Below are positions 1 to 14,400 of a stretch of DNA of 64,000 nt, piece after piece. The first letter of the stretch is position 1, and each line of letters opens with the position of its first letter. Source of the stretch: Terana coerulea (lineage: Eukaryota; Basidiomycota; Agaricomycetes; Polyporales; Phanerochaetaceae). The stretch covers positions 223,418 through 287,417 of the forward strand of contig JAKOGH010000685.1 of assembly GCA_024811115.1 (NCBI GenBank). The letters run 5' to 3'. Made by a program: the position numbers and the translations under genes. Below the pieces are notes generated by a model. That model ran no database searches. It was not told the DNA's origin and saw only the letters and a list, made by a program, of their open reading frames with translations.

Positions 1-2103
1 GTCACAGTAGCCCCACTTGCTCTCCAGCTCAAATTTAATATGCTGCACAGAACTGAACGGGTCATGAGGAGTACTGATGACACCATTTTCTGGCAACAGC
101 TGGAGAAACGTGGCAGCCATTTCGGAGACAATAAGTGCATCTGTCTCGAGTAGTACCGGGAAGGTAGGGCTAGCGGAAGTCCTGTCGTGCTTCAGACTCG
201 TGCTCGAGGTCCACATGAGGCGTGATGTTAAGAGAAGCGACAGAATGCAAGGTGCGAAGTCCTTCTGGGTGGTATCTGCTGACAGGATAGTCGCCTTGAG
301 AAGCTGTCTGGGGCAGCGCAGCCACCTCGGGAGAGGATGACGCAGGTGGCATTCTTGCAGCCATCGTACGCGGTGAAGCTGAAGACTGCTTAGAACAGAG
401 AAGGAGCAGACGATCTGGGCAAGCTGCGTGAAGGTCGAAAAAGTCGTGTTGCGAAGGACGAGCGAGTGGAGTGCTCGAAATTCTTGAATCATCGAGGGCA
501 GCATGGCCCAGACTCGGGGAGGGAGTATACAGCGTACATGATGTGTATCATAGTCCTCTGCTGCATCCGAGGGCGCACCCGGGCCCATATGGTGATTCTT
601 GTCCCATGTGAGGCTTTCGAGAGCCGGGAGCCGGCGACTCAAGCCAGAGATTAGTGCCAGCTCGAACGCTCGCGCGCCATCTTCACAGAGCACAAGCCTT
701 CGAATGTGATTGGCTAAGAAGGTCTTGGCCATAGACTTCGGATAGCTGACGGTGAACTTAGTCAGCCGAGTCAAGTCTGGCTCTTCCACTATGAGAATAT
801 CATGAAAGACCCGAGGCCTGCAGAAGTCGAGCCAGCTGCGACAGACCGATGATATACGGCTCAACACGGCAGGATGGTTGCGGAATGAGTAGGTGGTGGC
901 GCCTGACTCCTTTCCAGGCTCCTCGAGGACCTCGGGTGCCAGATGCACCGCTTGGGCGAGAATAAGTACCAGGATATCATCCGGGAGAGCCGCGGCTTCC
1001 TTGGTAAATTTCAGGTTTTTGAGAACCTTGCTCTGCCATTTCTCGCAGAAGCTTTCTATGTCGAAAGTAAACGGTTTCTGACCCAAGTTGGTATGGACGG
1101 TGGTATCAACTGAGCTGTGCCAGCCAAGTGGGCAGAAATGGATTGTAGGATATATCTGCATTTCTAGAGAACATATGAGCGGTTGATTATGGGTTCAAGG
1201 CAGAGTATTTTACCTCGGATTGGACGGTAAATCGGGGAGGATATTGCCTGGATACGGCCGTTCTTGGTGAAAAATACCGTGCGACTTTCCATCTCATCCA
1301 CATATCCGCATCCGATGATGTCCCCAGCTGCTCAACAGATGCATATGCGTGAGATAATACAGATCATAGAATAAGAAAGCAAACTCACTGCCGTAGTTTA
1401 CCGCGTCATCGACGGGCAAGGTCGGTATCTCGGATGAATTGACTGTTTCAATGGATCCATCATTCGAGTACATGAAGGAGATATGGCCACGGCGGTCTGG
1501 TCGGAAGCCAAATCTTACACTAGTCATCGGCTTAGGGAGACATCACCGCAGCTAGAGTTCCTCACATACCCGATGTCTATTTTGCTGCACGAAGAAATTC
1601 ATAAACGCTCGCTGGCAGTCTCGGAACATTTCACATACGTACTTGACATAACCCAATCTCGCAACCTCCACTTCGTAGTAATAGGCTTCAGCACGGTGAT
1701 CGACCTCATGCGTAGAGCTGACCGTGGCGTCCACCGGAAACCAGGGCCTCGATCTGAGCAGTTTCGCCATATCTTCACGCATCTCATACCCTGATATTCA
1801 ACATTTCGTTGGCAAGACTGATGAGTCACAAGCGGGTCTTTGCAGCAATAGCACTGAGCACTCACTCCAACGAGCCGTGAATTCATTTATTCTGGGTGCA
1901 GATGCGAGGTGAGTGTGCCCAGCAGGCATACGCCCAAGCGTCCAACTTGTTGGAAGCGAGAGAAGCCTGGGGTGGACGCTGCATGGCGTGATGCGCAAGT
2001 AGTTCTCCGCATACAGTAAACGGGTTTCGCTAGAGAATGAAGACATAGAGGAGAGAGAAAAGGTGAGTATCCGAGGAAAGGTGCTCTTAAGTGGGGTCAC
2101 CAC
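1..2103 (-). CDS. SPRY-domain and F-box protein, C-terminus beyond left edge
   Basis: Partial gene, exons 1866-2103, 1643-1790, 1570-1584, 1389-1519, 1214-1327 and <1-1163, all in phase (603 codons seen). The first half reads as a SPRY domain of the Ssh4/RanBPM type: AYYYEVEV, then DIGVRFGF, GHISFMYSNDG, GDIIGCGYVDE, TVFFTKNG and the closing LGQKPFTFDIESF. In the same open exon an F-box-like segment follows (LPDDILVLILAQAVHLAP ... ISSVCRSWLDFCRPRVF), then a leucine-rich tail with no stop before base 1. Known: F-box proteins are SCF ubiquitin-ligase adaptors and SPRY domains bind proteins, so a substrate-receptor role is inferred. The start is uncertain: ATG at 2103 or an in-frame ATG at 2046. 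The third exon is only 15 nt. Left-edge truncation is due to the window. Confidence 0.75.
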
Positions 2104-2672
2104 AGGCGTTATGCCACGCGAGTTCTGCGCTGCACAGCATCAAAGCTTATACCACAGCCTGCAGAAATCACGTTCCTGGCTCTACCCAGAAGCTGGAAGA
2201 TAACACAGCCTTGAGTAAGGGCAAGCAGACCTTGAAGGACTCTCATGTATGTCAACGGCATTCGCGTGCAGCCTCGTATGCCGTGTAGAGATGGTTTCGT
2301 CAACGAGCGCAACGACGATTCCCCTGCGGCCATCAAAATCATCAATCGCCAAACAGTGCAAAGTAACGCCACAATGGCACGGCAGAGACGGCGCAACTTG
2401 AAGCGGCACCTTTCTTACATTCTTTTTAATTAAAATAGTTCAGATCATTTCACCTTAGTGCGTCCGTCCGGTAGATTAGGGGGTCGGATATATATCGCTG
2501 CTCTTCCCTTCATTTGATTCAGATCTCGCACTTGCGCTGAGCGCTTGCGCGACAACGCGTCCGCAACGCGGTAATATTAGGCGCCTCGGACCTTGCCTCC
2601 CCCCATTCCTATCTCTCACACGACCAACCCTTTCTCCCTTCTACCCCCATCTTCACCCCTTCACTGCATACC
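2104..2672. promoter_or_regulatory. Divergent intergenic region, SPRY/F-box and NAA30
   Basis: About 570 bp between two genes that point away from each other, so it should carry both promoters. The last 70 bp before the NAA30 ATG are rich in C and T (2598-2665), as is usual for fungal leaders. No clear TATA box or operator was recognised. Short open frames on the minus strand (2109-2409) are not supported by splice phase or similarity and could at most be an upstream exon of the SPRY gene. Confidence 0.4.
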
Positions 2673-3794
2673 ATGACGGTGATCGAGTACAGACAGTATA
2701 TGGGCGAGTCTGATTTGCCTCATATCATGGCACTCGTTCAGCACGAACTCAGCGAGCCGTACGTGATATACACCTACCGCTACTTCTTGCACCAGTGGTA
2801 CGTTCCTTTACACTTCTCCCACAGCAAATTGCTAACCTATAATTAGGCCGCATCTGTCTTACTTAGTACGTGCTTGCCCACACCGGCGTATGTTAGGCAA
2901 TACTGAGAAGAGGGCAGGCTTATCCCGAAGGTTCGGAGGAGCCGGTGGGTGTGATTGTGTGCAAGCAGAGCTACCATCATGAGGATAAGTCTCGCAATAG
3001 AGGGTACATCGCTATGCTAAGCGTACATAGGAACTGGCGTAAACGGGGCATCGGTGAGTCCTGGTCGTTTGTCGCGCCCTATGACCTATTCCCCCTTCTC
3101 GCCCCCCCGTAGTCGCGCTTTGTCCACCGACGGACATGACGCTCCTCTACAAGCAACAGATCGCCACTCAGCCTTGTGCTTTTCTATCGGCGCGTCTTGC
3201 TTGCTGCGTTGATATGAGGAATGAAGTGCATGTCAGATAACCCGCTTGAACTGGCGGACAGAGGCGGGGTCTACTCAGTGGCAAGAATGGAATGGGTCTT
3301 TTGGGTGTGTTGTGAGAACCATTCTGATACCTGTGTTTAGCCAGCACGCTCGTTCAGCGATCTATAGAAATGATGAGGAAGAAAGGAGCCAACGAGGTAC
3401 GTTTACATTAACTACGGCAGTGAAGAAACGTCTTCGTTTTAACCCCATATGTTTTAACTACCAGGTTGTCCTTGAAACGGAATTCGATAACTCCGCTGCG
3501 CTATCCCTCTACGAATCCATGGGCTTCATACGAGAGAAGCGATTATTCAGGTTCTACCTGAACGGGAAAGACGCCTTCCGGCTCGTGTTGGTAGTATCGC
3601 CACTACCTGATGACGAGAAGACAGACCTGTTGGACTCAGAACCAGATTCACCTCTAACAGAGAGCCCACCAACACTCCCCGTTTTGAGGCAGTCTTCCTT
3701 GGCTGGCGCGGTGCCTATGCTCTCACCGCCCGTCCATTACTTCGAAGTGCCATCATCTGCCTACGACTCTGACGACGAAGTCTCCGGACGTTGA
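2673..3794 (+). CDS. NAA30: NatC catalytic subunit, N-alpha-acetyltransferase 30
   Basis: Five exons: 2673-2797, 2847-2865 (19 nt), 2918-3053, 3341-3396 and 3465-3794, giving 221 residues, close to the family's usual size before the tail. GNAT fold features are visible: an N-terminal helix (LPHIMALVQHELSEPY), the motif RGYIAMLSVHRNWRKRGIAS holding the acetyl-CoA loop R-x-x-G-I-A, and VVLETEFDNSAALSLYESMG followed by FRFYLNGKDAFRLVL. NatC acetylates cytosolic N-termini such as Met-Leu, Met-Ile and Met-Phe co-translationally; Naa30 (Mak3) is its enzyme. After the core there is an acidic, proline- and serine-rich tail of about 65 residues, probably lineage-specific. The 287-nt third intron is long for this gene set. 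The ATG at 2673 follows a pyrimidine-rich leader and gives the conserved N-terminus. Confidence 0.9.
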
Positions 3795-4355
3795 CTACGC
3801 CAACCCTTCCTCCCCCTCTCCTCTACTTCTTACTTTTGATGCTCGTCAGGCACGAACCCGCCACTCTGTCTGCTTTTCTCAATCTGTGTGTACTGGATAA
3901 CTTATTTCGACTAATGGCGGCTTTCTGTGCTTCTCTAACCTACCTTTCTTGCTATCTTGTTCCCTTGTACGAGTAGAATCCTAGTCGCATGCACACGCCA
4001 AGCTTCCACATCATCTTCGCGGGACAACCTTCCTCGCCGCATCGTCGCAAGAACTGCGAATCATGCTGCTCTATCAGCTGATAGGTTGTGTCAGGCCGCA
4101 CAGGCTTACACAGATCATTTCTCGAAACCTCTGCCTCAAATCTTGCGTGTCTGCTGCTCTTCCGGGCGCTTGCCGACGTGGCAGATGCGTGGAATCCTCT
4201 AGGACCCCGAAGACAACCACCGCGCTTACCAAATGCGTCGAGGGGTTCCGGGGTCTGACTGACGTGGCGGCGACCGCGCGATGTCGCTTGGACTTTATAA
4301 GGCCGGTTTCTTGAACTTCGGTCGTAACCACGTCCATCCCTCTTTCTTTTTCACC
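3795..4355 (+). promoter_or_regulatory. KAR2/BiP promoter region with UPRE-like sites
   Basis: About 560 bp between the NAA30 stop and the BiP ATG. Two copies of GACGTGGC are present (4175-4182 and 4261-4268); the second reads TGACGTGG, the sequence described for animal unfolded-protein-response elements. A heat-shock-like TTCtcGAAacCTC lies near 4117-4129, and TATAA at 4296-4300 is about 55 bp before the ATG at 4356. The sites fit stress induction of BiP, but that is an inference from sequence and gene identity only. Confidence 0.5.
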
Positions 4356-6661
<2,306 letters not shown>

Positions 6662-7090
6662 TGCACAGTAGTCACCTAGCTTTGGGCATATTCTTTCTTA
6701 CGACGCATAATATTATTGTCTCCAACTTTCGGAATATAATGCAATACAGCATGATCATCGAATATCCACCAGTTCAACTTGTTGATTTGTCGGCCGTGTG
6801 CACAAGACTGTCGTAAGGCTTCGCGTTTCGATGAATCGTAGCTGGAGGCCAAATTTCGCGAAGGGAGGTACACTGTCATTGTTGTGCTGACCACTAAACA
6901 TACATTCACAAACACACGAAGAGAGACATGAGTACAGGAACCAATATCGCCAATGAGGGATAAAGTATCTGACAATGAATAAAACCGCAGCCCGATGGGG
7001 GATATAAACGATGTAACGATGTAGTACAATGCGACGGGGATAAGAGACCACATATGCGGTCCAGATGACAGCCATTAATGATACAAGAGC
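6662..7090. other. Convergent 3' region of BiP and UBC7
   Basis: About 430 bp between the BiP stop and the UBC7 stop, which face each other. It should hold both 3' untranslated regions. Open frames of 100 residues or so on the minus strand here have no recognisable composition or splice continuity. No RNA gene or repeat was seen. Confidence 0.5.
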
Positions 7091-8054
7091 TCAGTCGAAC
7101 ACCTCTTCCGCGCTTCTCCTCACGAGACGGCGGACCTTCTTCTGTAAGCTGTCCGGAGCAGTGCATAAGCCAGGGTAAGGAGTTGGTTCGGAAAGGAATA
7201 TGACGTACCTGGAAAATTCTCCCGAACTTCCTTCGCAGCATCCACGTTCGCTGGACTGTCGGTGTTCGGTATTTCCGCAGAGAGAAGGGATACGACGCTG
7301 AGAAGCTGTGGAGGAGTGGCCGGCCGTGAGTGGGGTTTGGACGAGAGCGAGGCACGGGGAAGACATACGATGGACTCCACGGTGTGCACTGGCAGCCAAC
7401 GCTCGCCAGAGTCTTCGTAGCCGTACTGATCTTCGCCTGGAGGGTGCTGAAAGACGGGGAGAAGTGAGCTCGAAATTCAAGACTTGGATTCGTACGGCGT
7501 ACATACCAAGATAGATATGCAGACGACGCCGTCAGCGTAAACTGTGGAATAGAACACGGCACGTTTATGTCAAATTCAGAAGAACGATCAAAGAATGTGC
7601 TCACTGTTCGGGTGCCACATGGGGGTAATAAACTTGAGCTTGGGTGGGTTGAGCGGGAAGTCTTCCGGGAAGCTTAGCCGAGCCTTGAAGAAGCCACCTT
7701 CACTGCAGCGTATAGTTCAGACTCGGTATGTACTTCATATCTAGTCAGGACACGTACTAGAGAGTGTCCGGTGGACTGCGGAGCCTTGCATGAGTGACGC
7801 GGGTACGAGTGGCAAGCTCGAGAGTGCGTACCCGATGATCATGACCTCCCACTCATACATGTTGTTGTCATCAACCAAGCCTTTCAACGAGAATCAATCA
7901 CTCTATTAAGTATCGTTTGAACGATCGATGCAGCAGCGGGGAGGTGTACGGTACCTGCAGAGAAGCCATCGACGGGGTGCTTGGTGAGCTCCGCGAGCTG
8001 GCGGCGGAGCAGAAGGGTGTTGGATGGGGTGTTTGTCGGTGCCGTGGAGGTCAT
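7091..8054 (-). CDS. UBC7: Ubiquitin-conjugating enzyme E2, Ubc7/UBE2G type
   Basis: Exons 7955-8054, 7832-7880, 7758-7775 (18 nt), 7605-7702, 7507-7541, 7369-7446, about 7205-7305 and 7091-7148. E2 hallmarks: LLLRRQLAELTKHPVDGFSA, GPPDTLYEGGFFKARLSFP, the HPN motif, active-site Cys96 in DGVVCISIL, and the acidic-loop insertion (HPPGEDQYGYEDSGERW) that marks the Ubc7/UBE2G and Cdc34 classes. Ubc7 works with ER ligases in ER-associated degradation, which links it functionally to BiP next door. The last junction is ambiguous. The strong donor at 7208 gives a short tail ending at 7120 (167 residues), while a donor 4 nt downstream (gt at 7204) restores the family tail KKVRRLVRRSAEEVFD and ends at 7091 (178 residues). 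A 1-nt deletion in the last exon is the other explanation. Confidence 0.9.
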
Positions 8055-8422
8055 CGTTGTTGCTGTCGACAGTCAGAGGGCGAGAGAGTGCGAATCGATG
8101 CTGAGACGGAGATGGTAGAGATGTAGGTTGCGGTTCAAGATGATAAATAGCAGGAGAGAAAGCACCTCTGCGGGACACACGCACTCCGGGGCCTCGGACC
8201 CGGGACACCTCCGGAGTATCAATGGACTGAGCAGGTACTCGCGTGCGTCCTCTTGAATATATACCACTCTGCGAGCGTAGGCGAACAACGTTGCACTGGA
8301 ATATTACACTGTTTTTCTGTGAGTTCCTAATGTATGGATGAGTGGTAGGAACGGTGTGATCTGAGCAGATTTCTAGCAAGGTAACCGGCGTCACAGCTGC
8401 GCTGTAGGGTTGTCGGTCCACC
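8055..8422. promoter_or_regulatory. Divergent promoter region, UBC7 and LAA1
   Basis: About 370 bp between the UBC7 ATG (8054, minus) and the LAA1 ATG (8423, plus). Both promoters must lie here. It has a GC-rich patch around 8170-8215 and no clear TATA box. Nothing else recognisable. Confidence 0.4.
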
Positions 8423-11400
8423 ATGACCGAGTCCCCTCCAAGTATAACCACCTCCATTGATGAAGTGCGTACATTGACTGTGGTTGCTTTAAAGTCACTG
8501 AATATATCCCACAGACAGAGCTTTCTGGAGAGAATGGAGAGATTTACGTGTTCCAATGGCTGGGCTCTAACGAGAGAGCGTTACAGCAGACGAATGCGGT
8601 ACGTCAGTCCATAAAGCCTCAATGGGAAGCATGTTGACACGGATTGTTCTAGTTTGAGCTGAAGGACATACAGCAGCCTCTTCTTGACAGTCTACTCAAA
8701 ATCATTGCTGCGCCGGAACCATACCCTGCTCCAGGTCGTCCCGTCAGGCAACTCGTAGCTCAATGTATGGTCGCAATATACACCCATGGGGAGACCAAGA
8801 CACTCTATGACACGGCTCAAACACTGCTGAAGGTCCCTGCGGATCCTAAGACCACCGCAAAGGATGTTCAGAAAGTGTACGCTTTGTGCTCTTCCGCAGA
8901 CGCTTCAGACATATTGATCTAGCGTAGTGCAGCCTTATACTGCATAGGCGAATTAATGGGTAACTTTGGCAGTCAGGTACGCATATCGCAAGAATATACT
9001 GGAGGTGGCTTACGATATCCAGGTTATGTCCCTCATGGTCGAAACGACTACGGTATGCCTCAGGCTGTCGAAGTCCTCGAATGTGCGTTCAGTCCGCTGT
9101 TGAGGGCAGTACACAAGACTCACTCCTCTGTTTGCAGTCCATCATAGTCCGCTATCACGCACTCCTTGCACTGAAGAAAGCCGTATCAACTGCCAAACGA
9201 GCCCTCACAGATTCGCTGCTGAGGGATGTTGTAAAGCAATCAAGGACCCTGCTAAGCGACAAGGCTTTGCCCATCATTCGGGCAGCAAGCAGCGTGAGTG
9301 CTGAACATGTGGGCTCGTGCAGCTTTATAACGATTCCTTCCAGGTTTTGTCGTTGATGTTTCCCTTCGGAGACGGAGCGAAGAGTCTCCCTGACGTGGAG
9401 CAGATCGTCACGCTCTGTACCAAGCAACTTGATTCGGCAGACCAAATTACCCGCAACTCCCTTGCCAGGCTTGTCGCGCACGTCCTTTCCTCGACTCAGA
9501 CTGAATATGCCGTCCCTGTGCCCGAAGCTCCTAAGCAGAATAAGAAAGGGCCTGGCTTGGCACAAGACCTGGATAACGAGCCCGCTCCTCAAGTCCAGGA
9601 GATGAAGCGTCTACTTTCACCGCAAGACATGCTTGCGCAGCTATCCACGCAGTTCAATAAGCTCAACGCCACCCGACGCACGCGTATTGGATTATTCGAT
9701 TGTTACATTGCACTCCTCGACACTCTCGGTTCCCGCTTCGTCGAAACCAATTATTCCCTCATCGTCAGCCACCTCATGACCGAGATCATATCGAACCCGC
9801 GTAATACCACGACCCGATACGACGTCTTGTTCGTCAGATGCCTGGTCGGTTATGTGCTGAGGGACCTCATTGGAGTCCGAATGCTCAGCGAACAGGCCCA
9901 AATCTCAGCCATTCAAGAGCTTTCCAACGCTTACCTGAAGCGGTGGCCTGCTATGATGCCAGGACAGACAGCACCAAACGCTCACGTTCTGACCGTGGCG
10001 TTGAAGGAAGTCGCTGGTTTGCTGGAACAGCTAGGAAATGCCCCTGTACCTGTACAGGTGAGTGTGACAAATACTAAGCTCCTTGTGGCAGTACTCATTG
10101 CCTCTGCAGGATGCACTCGTAGACCCGATGATGACCCTGCTGTCTCATCCAGTGCACACAGTGCGGATCAGCGCAGCCTGGACATTGAGATGTTTCTGCT
10201 ACTCTACGCCACTACGCCTGCCGAAGGTGTTGCTCAACCTCGTCGAACTGCTGCAGAACGACCTCAAGGCACTCTCTACCCCCGCAGCACCCTCAGACAT
10301 CAACGCACGCGTTCTCGGCCGCGCATACGGACTCGCAGGGCTCCTGTCCGTGATACCCAAACGGCCGCTTTACGTCTCCTACGACATTAGCGCCAACGCC
10401 TTCTACATCGCAGTGCAACTTCTGAAACGCGCGGGCGAGCACGACGTCAAGGTCGCGAAAGTGGAGATCGAGGTCGCGTGGACGTTGATCGCATCGCTCA
10501 TGGCCTTGGGCCCTAACTTTGTCCGAGCACACTTGCCGCAGCTGCTGGTGCTCTGGCGGAATGCACTTCCGAAACCGACGACGAAGGACGGGCTGTCAGG
10601 ACGAAGCACCATGGAATGGACGTTTCTCTTGAGTGTTCGGGAATACGCTCTTCGCGCCATCTATGCGTTCTTGTCCCACAACTCTGCGGTACTTCTCACT
10701 GCTGACGTTGCACGGCGCGTTACGTCTCTACTGACAAACGCTTTGCAATTCTCCAATACGTTCTCCTCGCAACGGATAGTGGAAGACCCAGCGGATCCGG
10801 CTGTGCAACAGGAAGGACGCGGGCTCGCTCTCAGTGCTGTCGACACCTTGTTCCGCTCCCGGATATACCAGTCGTTCATGGCGTTGGGAGTTTCGAAGGT
10901 TTCTGAAACCACCCAAACGGCTCTCTTGCAGTCCGCGATTTCATTGTTTGCTAGTCCAGAGGGATATAGCGGGTCGTCCGTTCAAGCCGCCATCGCTGTG
11001 TCATCTGGGGCATACACGAGCATTTGGCAAAGCACGGATTTATACGCCTTTGGAGTGACAGACATAGACGTCAATGAAGAGCTTTCCAGTGATAGTCCGG
11101 AAGGGCAGGGCGATTGGTTGAACAGGGATGCAATTAGCGCTGCTATTGATGACATGGTATGTGGATGCACTTGTATTGCATACGGTGATACTAAATCACG
11201 GACAGGGCACGAAACCTATTATACGGTCTCTGGAGCACGACCCGCTCATAATATGCCAGGCGCAGCTGGTAGAAGTAGACTTGCACAGTGTACAGTCCCC
11301 TCCGGCTGCTACCGCCGCAGTGAACGATGCGGTGACGCTTTTCGCACAATTGCTACCTTTGCAAGACCTTGGATCGATGACCCGGACGATCGCACAGCTG

Positions 11401-14400
11401 CTCGAGGCGACGGGCTCCGCAAAGACGGAGAAGAACACAGGTCGAAAGGCCGCTGTTCTCATCAACAGCGCGATTGCTCTGGTATTGGCTCTTCGTCGAG
11501 CGTCTTCCCAAGGCAGACAAGTTGCGGAGACCATTGGGCACCCCCAGGTCTCACTACCTCTCGCTGATCTTTTGAAGGTACGTGACCAAACGCTCTAGGT
11601 TTAGTCAAAATCTGACTGAGTTGAACGTAGGCGATTCTTGTGGACGGAGATGCTCTGCTGCGAAAAGCAGGCAGTGAAGCTATCGGTCGTCTTGCTAGTC
11701 TAGGAGATACGAATTTCCTCACCTCTCAGATCAAGACTCTTGTGAACGAAGTTGTAAACAACCGGGACCCTTACGGGCGGGCGGGTTGCGCGCTGGCCTT
11801 CGGTTCCGTATACGGGCATGTTGGTGGGCTCGCCGCTGGTCCGCTTCTCAAGACCACCGTTCACGTCCTGATGTCTCTCATCAACGACCCCCATCCTGTC
11901 GTCAGTTTTTGGGCGACCCGCGCTCTGGCCCGTGTCATCGATGCCGCCAGTTTGGCTTACGCGTCCCACGTCCCAAGCACCCTCGGTCTACTCTTCCGAG
12001 TGTACATGCTCGAGTCGCATGAGCCAGAAGGTGGCTCTTTGAACTACGTCAACATGAGGGGAGACTTGCCGCTATATCAGGCGCTGTGCCAAGCCATGGA
12101 CGCCGTCATCACCGTCGTTGGCCCGGATATCCAGGAGTCTGCTCGAACACGCACGCTCGTCCTCGATCTCGTTCACCAATTCATTGCCGAAGATGACGAC
12201 GGAATATGCGTCAAGGCTATCAAATGCATCCAGCACTTGCTGATCTTTGCACCAGAGCACATCGACGTCCCCAAACTGGTCACTCGGTTCCGTGGCTATC
12301 TTGCGTCGCCGCGACGACCGCTGAAGCTTGCATCCATCAACGCCTTGTATCAGCTCGTGCAAAAGGACGTCATGACTCTATCGCGGCTTGGTGGTGATCA
12401 ACTGGTGGAGGAATTGTTTGCTATGCTAGACGATGACGCGTCGGTCGCCGGCGTCCGCAACGTGATCATTTCTTGGCTTCAGCAAACGGTGGCACTCAAC
12501 CCCTCTGCCTGGATAGATCTTTGTCAGCGTATCATGTCAAGGACAACGGCTTCGCAGCAGGCGGGCGACGCGGCTGCCAACGTAGATGACGAAGGACAGT
12601 CACTCAGTGTGGAAGCCACTGCTGACGGTGATGGCGGCAATTCTGCGCGTTCTACCGCCCGATGGCGAACACAACTGTTTGCCCTGCAATGTCTTCACGA
12701 AATTTGCATCACTGTGGCGCGGTCTGGCAGGAGGGAACAGTTGGATCTCGCCTTCGCCAGAACACAGGGCATTCCTCTACCAAGGCTCCTGGTTTCTCGC
12801 ATCTCAGACCTGATCAAGATCGCTTTTACGGCCTCGGCGGCTCATGTCATGGAGATCAGGCTGGAAGGGTTGACAGTCCTACAAGATGTCATCGAGGTGC
12901 GCATAGACATTTTATGCACGGTTGGAAATCACACTAACCCTAAGTTAGATCTTCGCGCGCTCTCCCGACCCCGACTACGAAGGTGCTCTGCTCCTGGAGC
13001 AATACCAAGCCCCAGTTACTGCGGCGTTGACACCCGCTTTCTCCGCCGACTCGACACCGGAGATTCTAGCGTCGGCTGTCAAGTCGTGCGCTGTCTTCGT
13101 GGGCTCGGGAGTAGTCAAGGACGTCAACAGGATGGGTCGTATCTTAAAGCTTCTGACATCTGCGCTTGAACAATGTCAGGGTAAGTGTCATAGAGCATCA
13201 GGCAACACCAGTCTTGCTGAATTTGTAGCAGAGGCGGGAATGCTTAAGCTTGGAGAAAGTGGCGATCTCGGACCAAATGCTTCAGTCATGCTGCGCATTG
13301 CCACCTTGTCGGCTTGGGCGGAACTGCAAATTTCCAGTGCTTTGCAGAGTTATCTTATTGCTGTGATTCAGCCGTACAGGAAGGCGTTGGCGTCCTTATG
13401 GATAGGCCAGCTACGCGACTATGCAAGCATCAGGGCAGGCACTGAGCTTCTGGACGATGCCTCAACTGGAGCTGTTGATTCCTCGTACGCCAGCCTTGGC
13501 AAGGAAGTGCTCCTTCCCGTATGTGATTTCCACATCCCAAGTTTTGCGCCGCTAACGACTTTTGTAGTATTACAAGGATGCTTGGTCTATCATCTTACAA
13601 GCAGTCACGGCAACTATGGAAGCGAATGACCCCTTTATCAACGTTGCGATCGACGGTCGCGAACCGACTGACGCGGATGCCACTGCTCGGACGAACGGTA
13701 CCGTCACAGAACAGCCAGCGACATTCTTCTACGTTCTGTTTGGCTTAGTGTTCGAGACGCTAGTCACTTCTTCCCCTGACGCTGGGGTGCAGAACGCCAA
13801 GAGTACCGTCATTGCATTGAGGGCCCTCAAGCACCTCGTCAAACAGCAATACGCGGGCAATGCCTTCAAAGACATCTCAATCTTTGAAGAGCTAGCGAAC
13901 TTGTGCTATAGGCAGGCGTTAACCGAACCTGTCGCTGTTCAAACATTCCTGGTTGATACACTGGGCAGCCTGGCAACTAGCATCGCGAAGAGCCAAAGGC
14001 GAGTGGACTTGTTTTTGGTCGCGTATCACTGCGTTAATGTGCAAGGGTTGACAGCTTAGCGGGACAGCAAGACACATCATCGCCACCTCAAATTCACTGC
14101 CTCCGAATCTGCGCGTATGTCTTGAAGAGGGCGATTGGCAATTCCAGGGACCGAGCGCTGCGTAAGTGGTTCACAACCTGTTTCACTTTATATGATGTAG
14201 TAACTGACATGAACCCGGAATAGACGACGCATCGCCAGCGGATCGAGTCGCGCTGATTAATGCCGGGTTTGATGCCTTCGCCAACATTGCTGCAGCCTGC
14301 GAGCCGGCTCGTAGCATGGAGTACCGCACGGTCGCCGTAGCATTGTATAATGGTATGCCACCATCAGTACCTTTGTCGTTCACACCTCATGCCTCGCCCA

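Noticed and set aside
2109..2409. Minus-strand open frames as first exons of the SPRY/F-box gene
   Set aside because: No splice donor joins them in phase to 1866-2103, and the composition is not convincing.
6755..7075. 106-residue minus-strand open frame between BiP and UBC7
   Set aside because: It lies in the convergent 3' untranslated region, lacks introns and family features, and overlaps nothing conserved.
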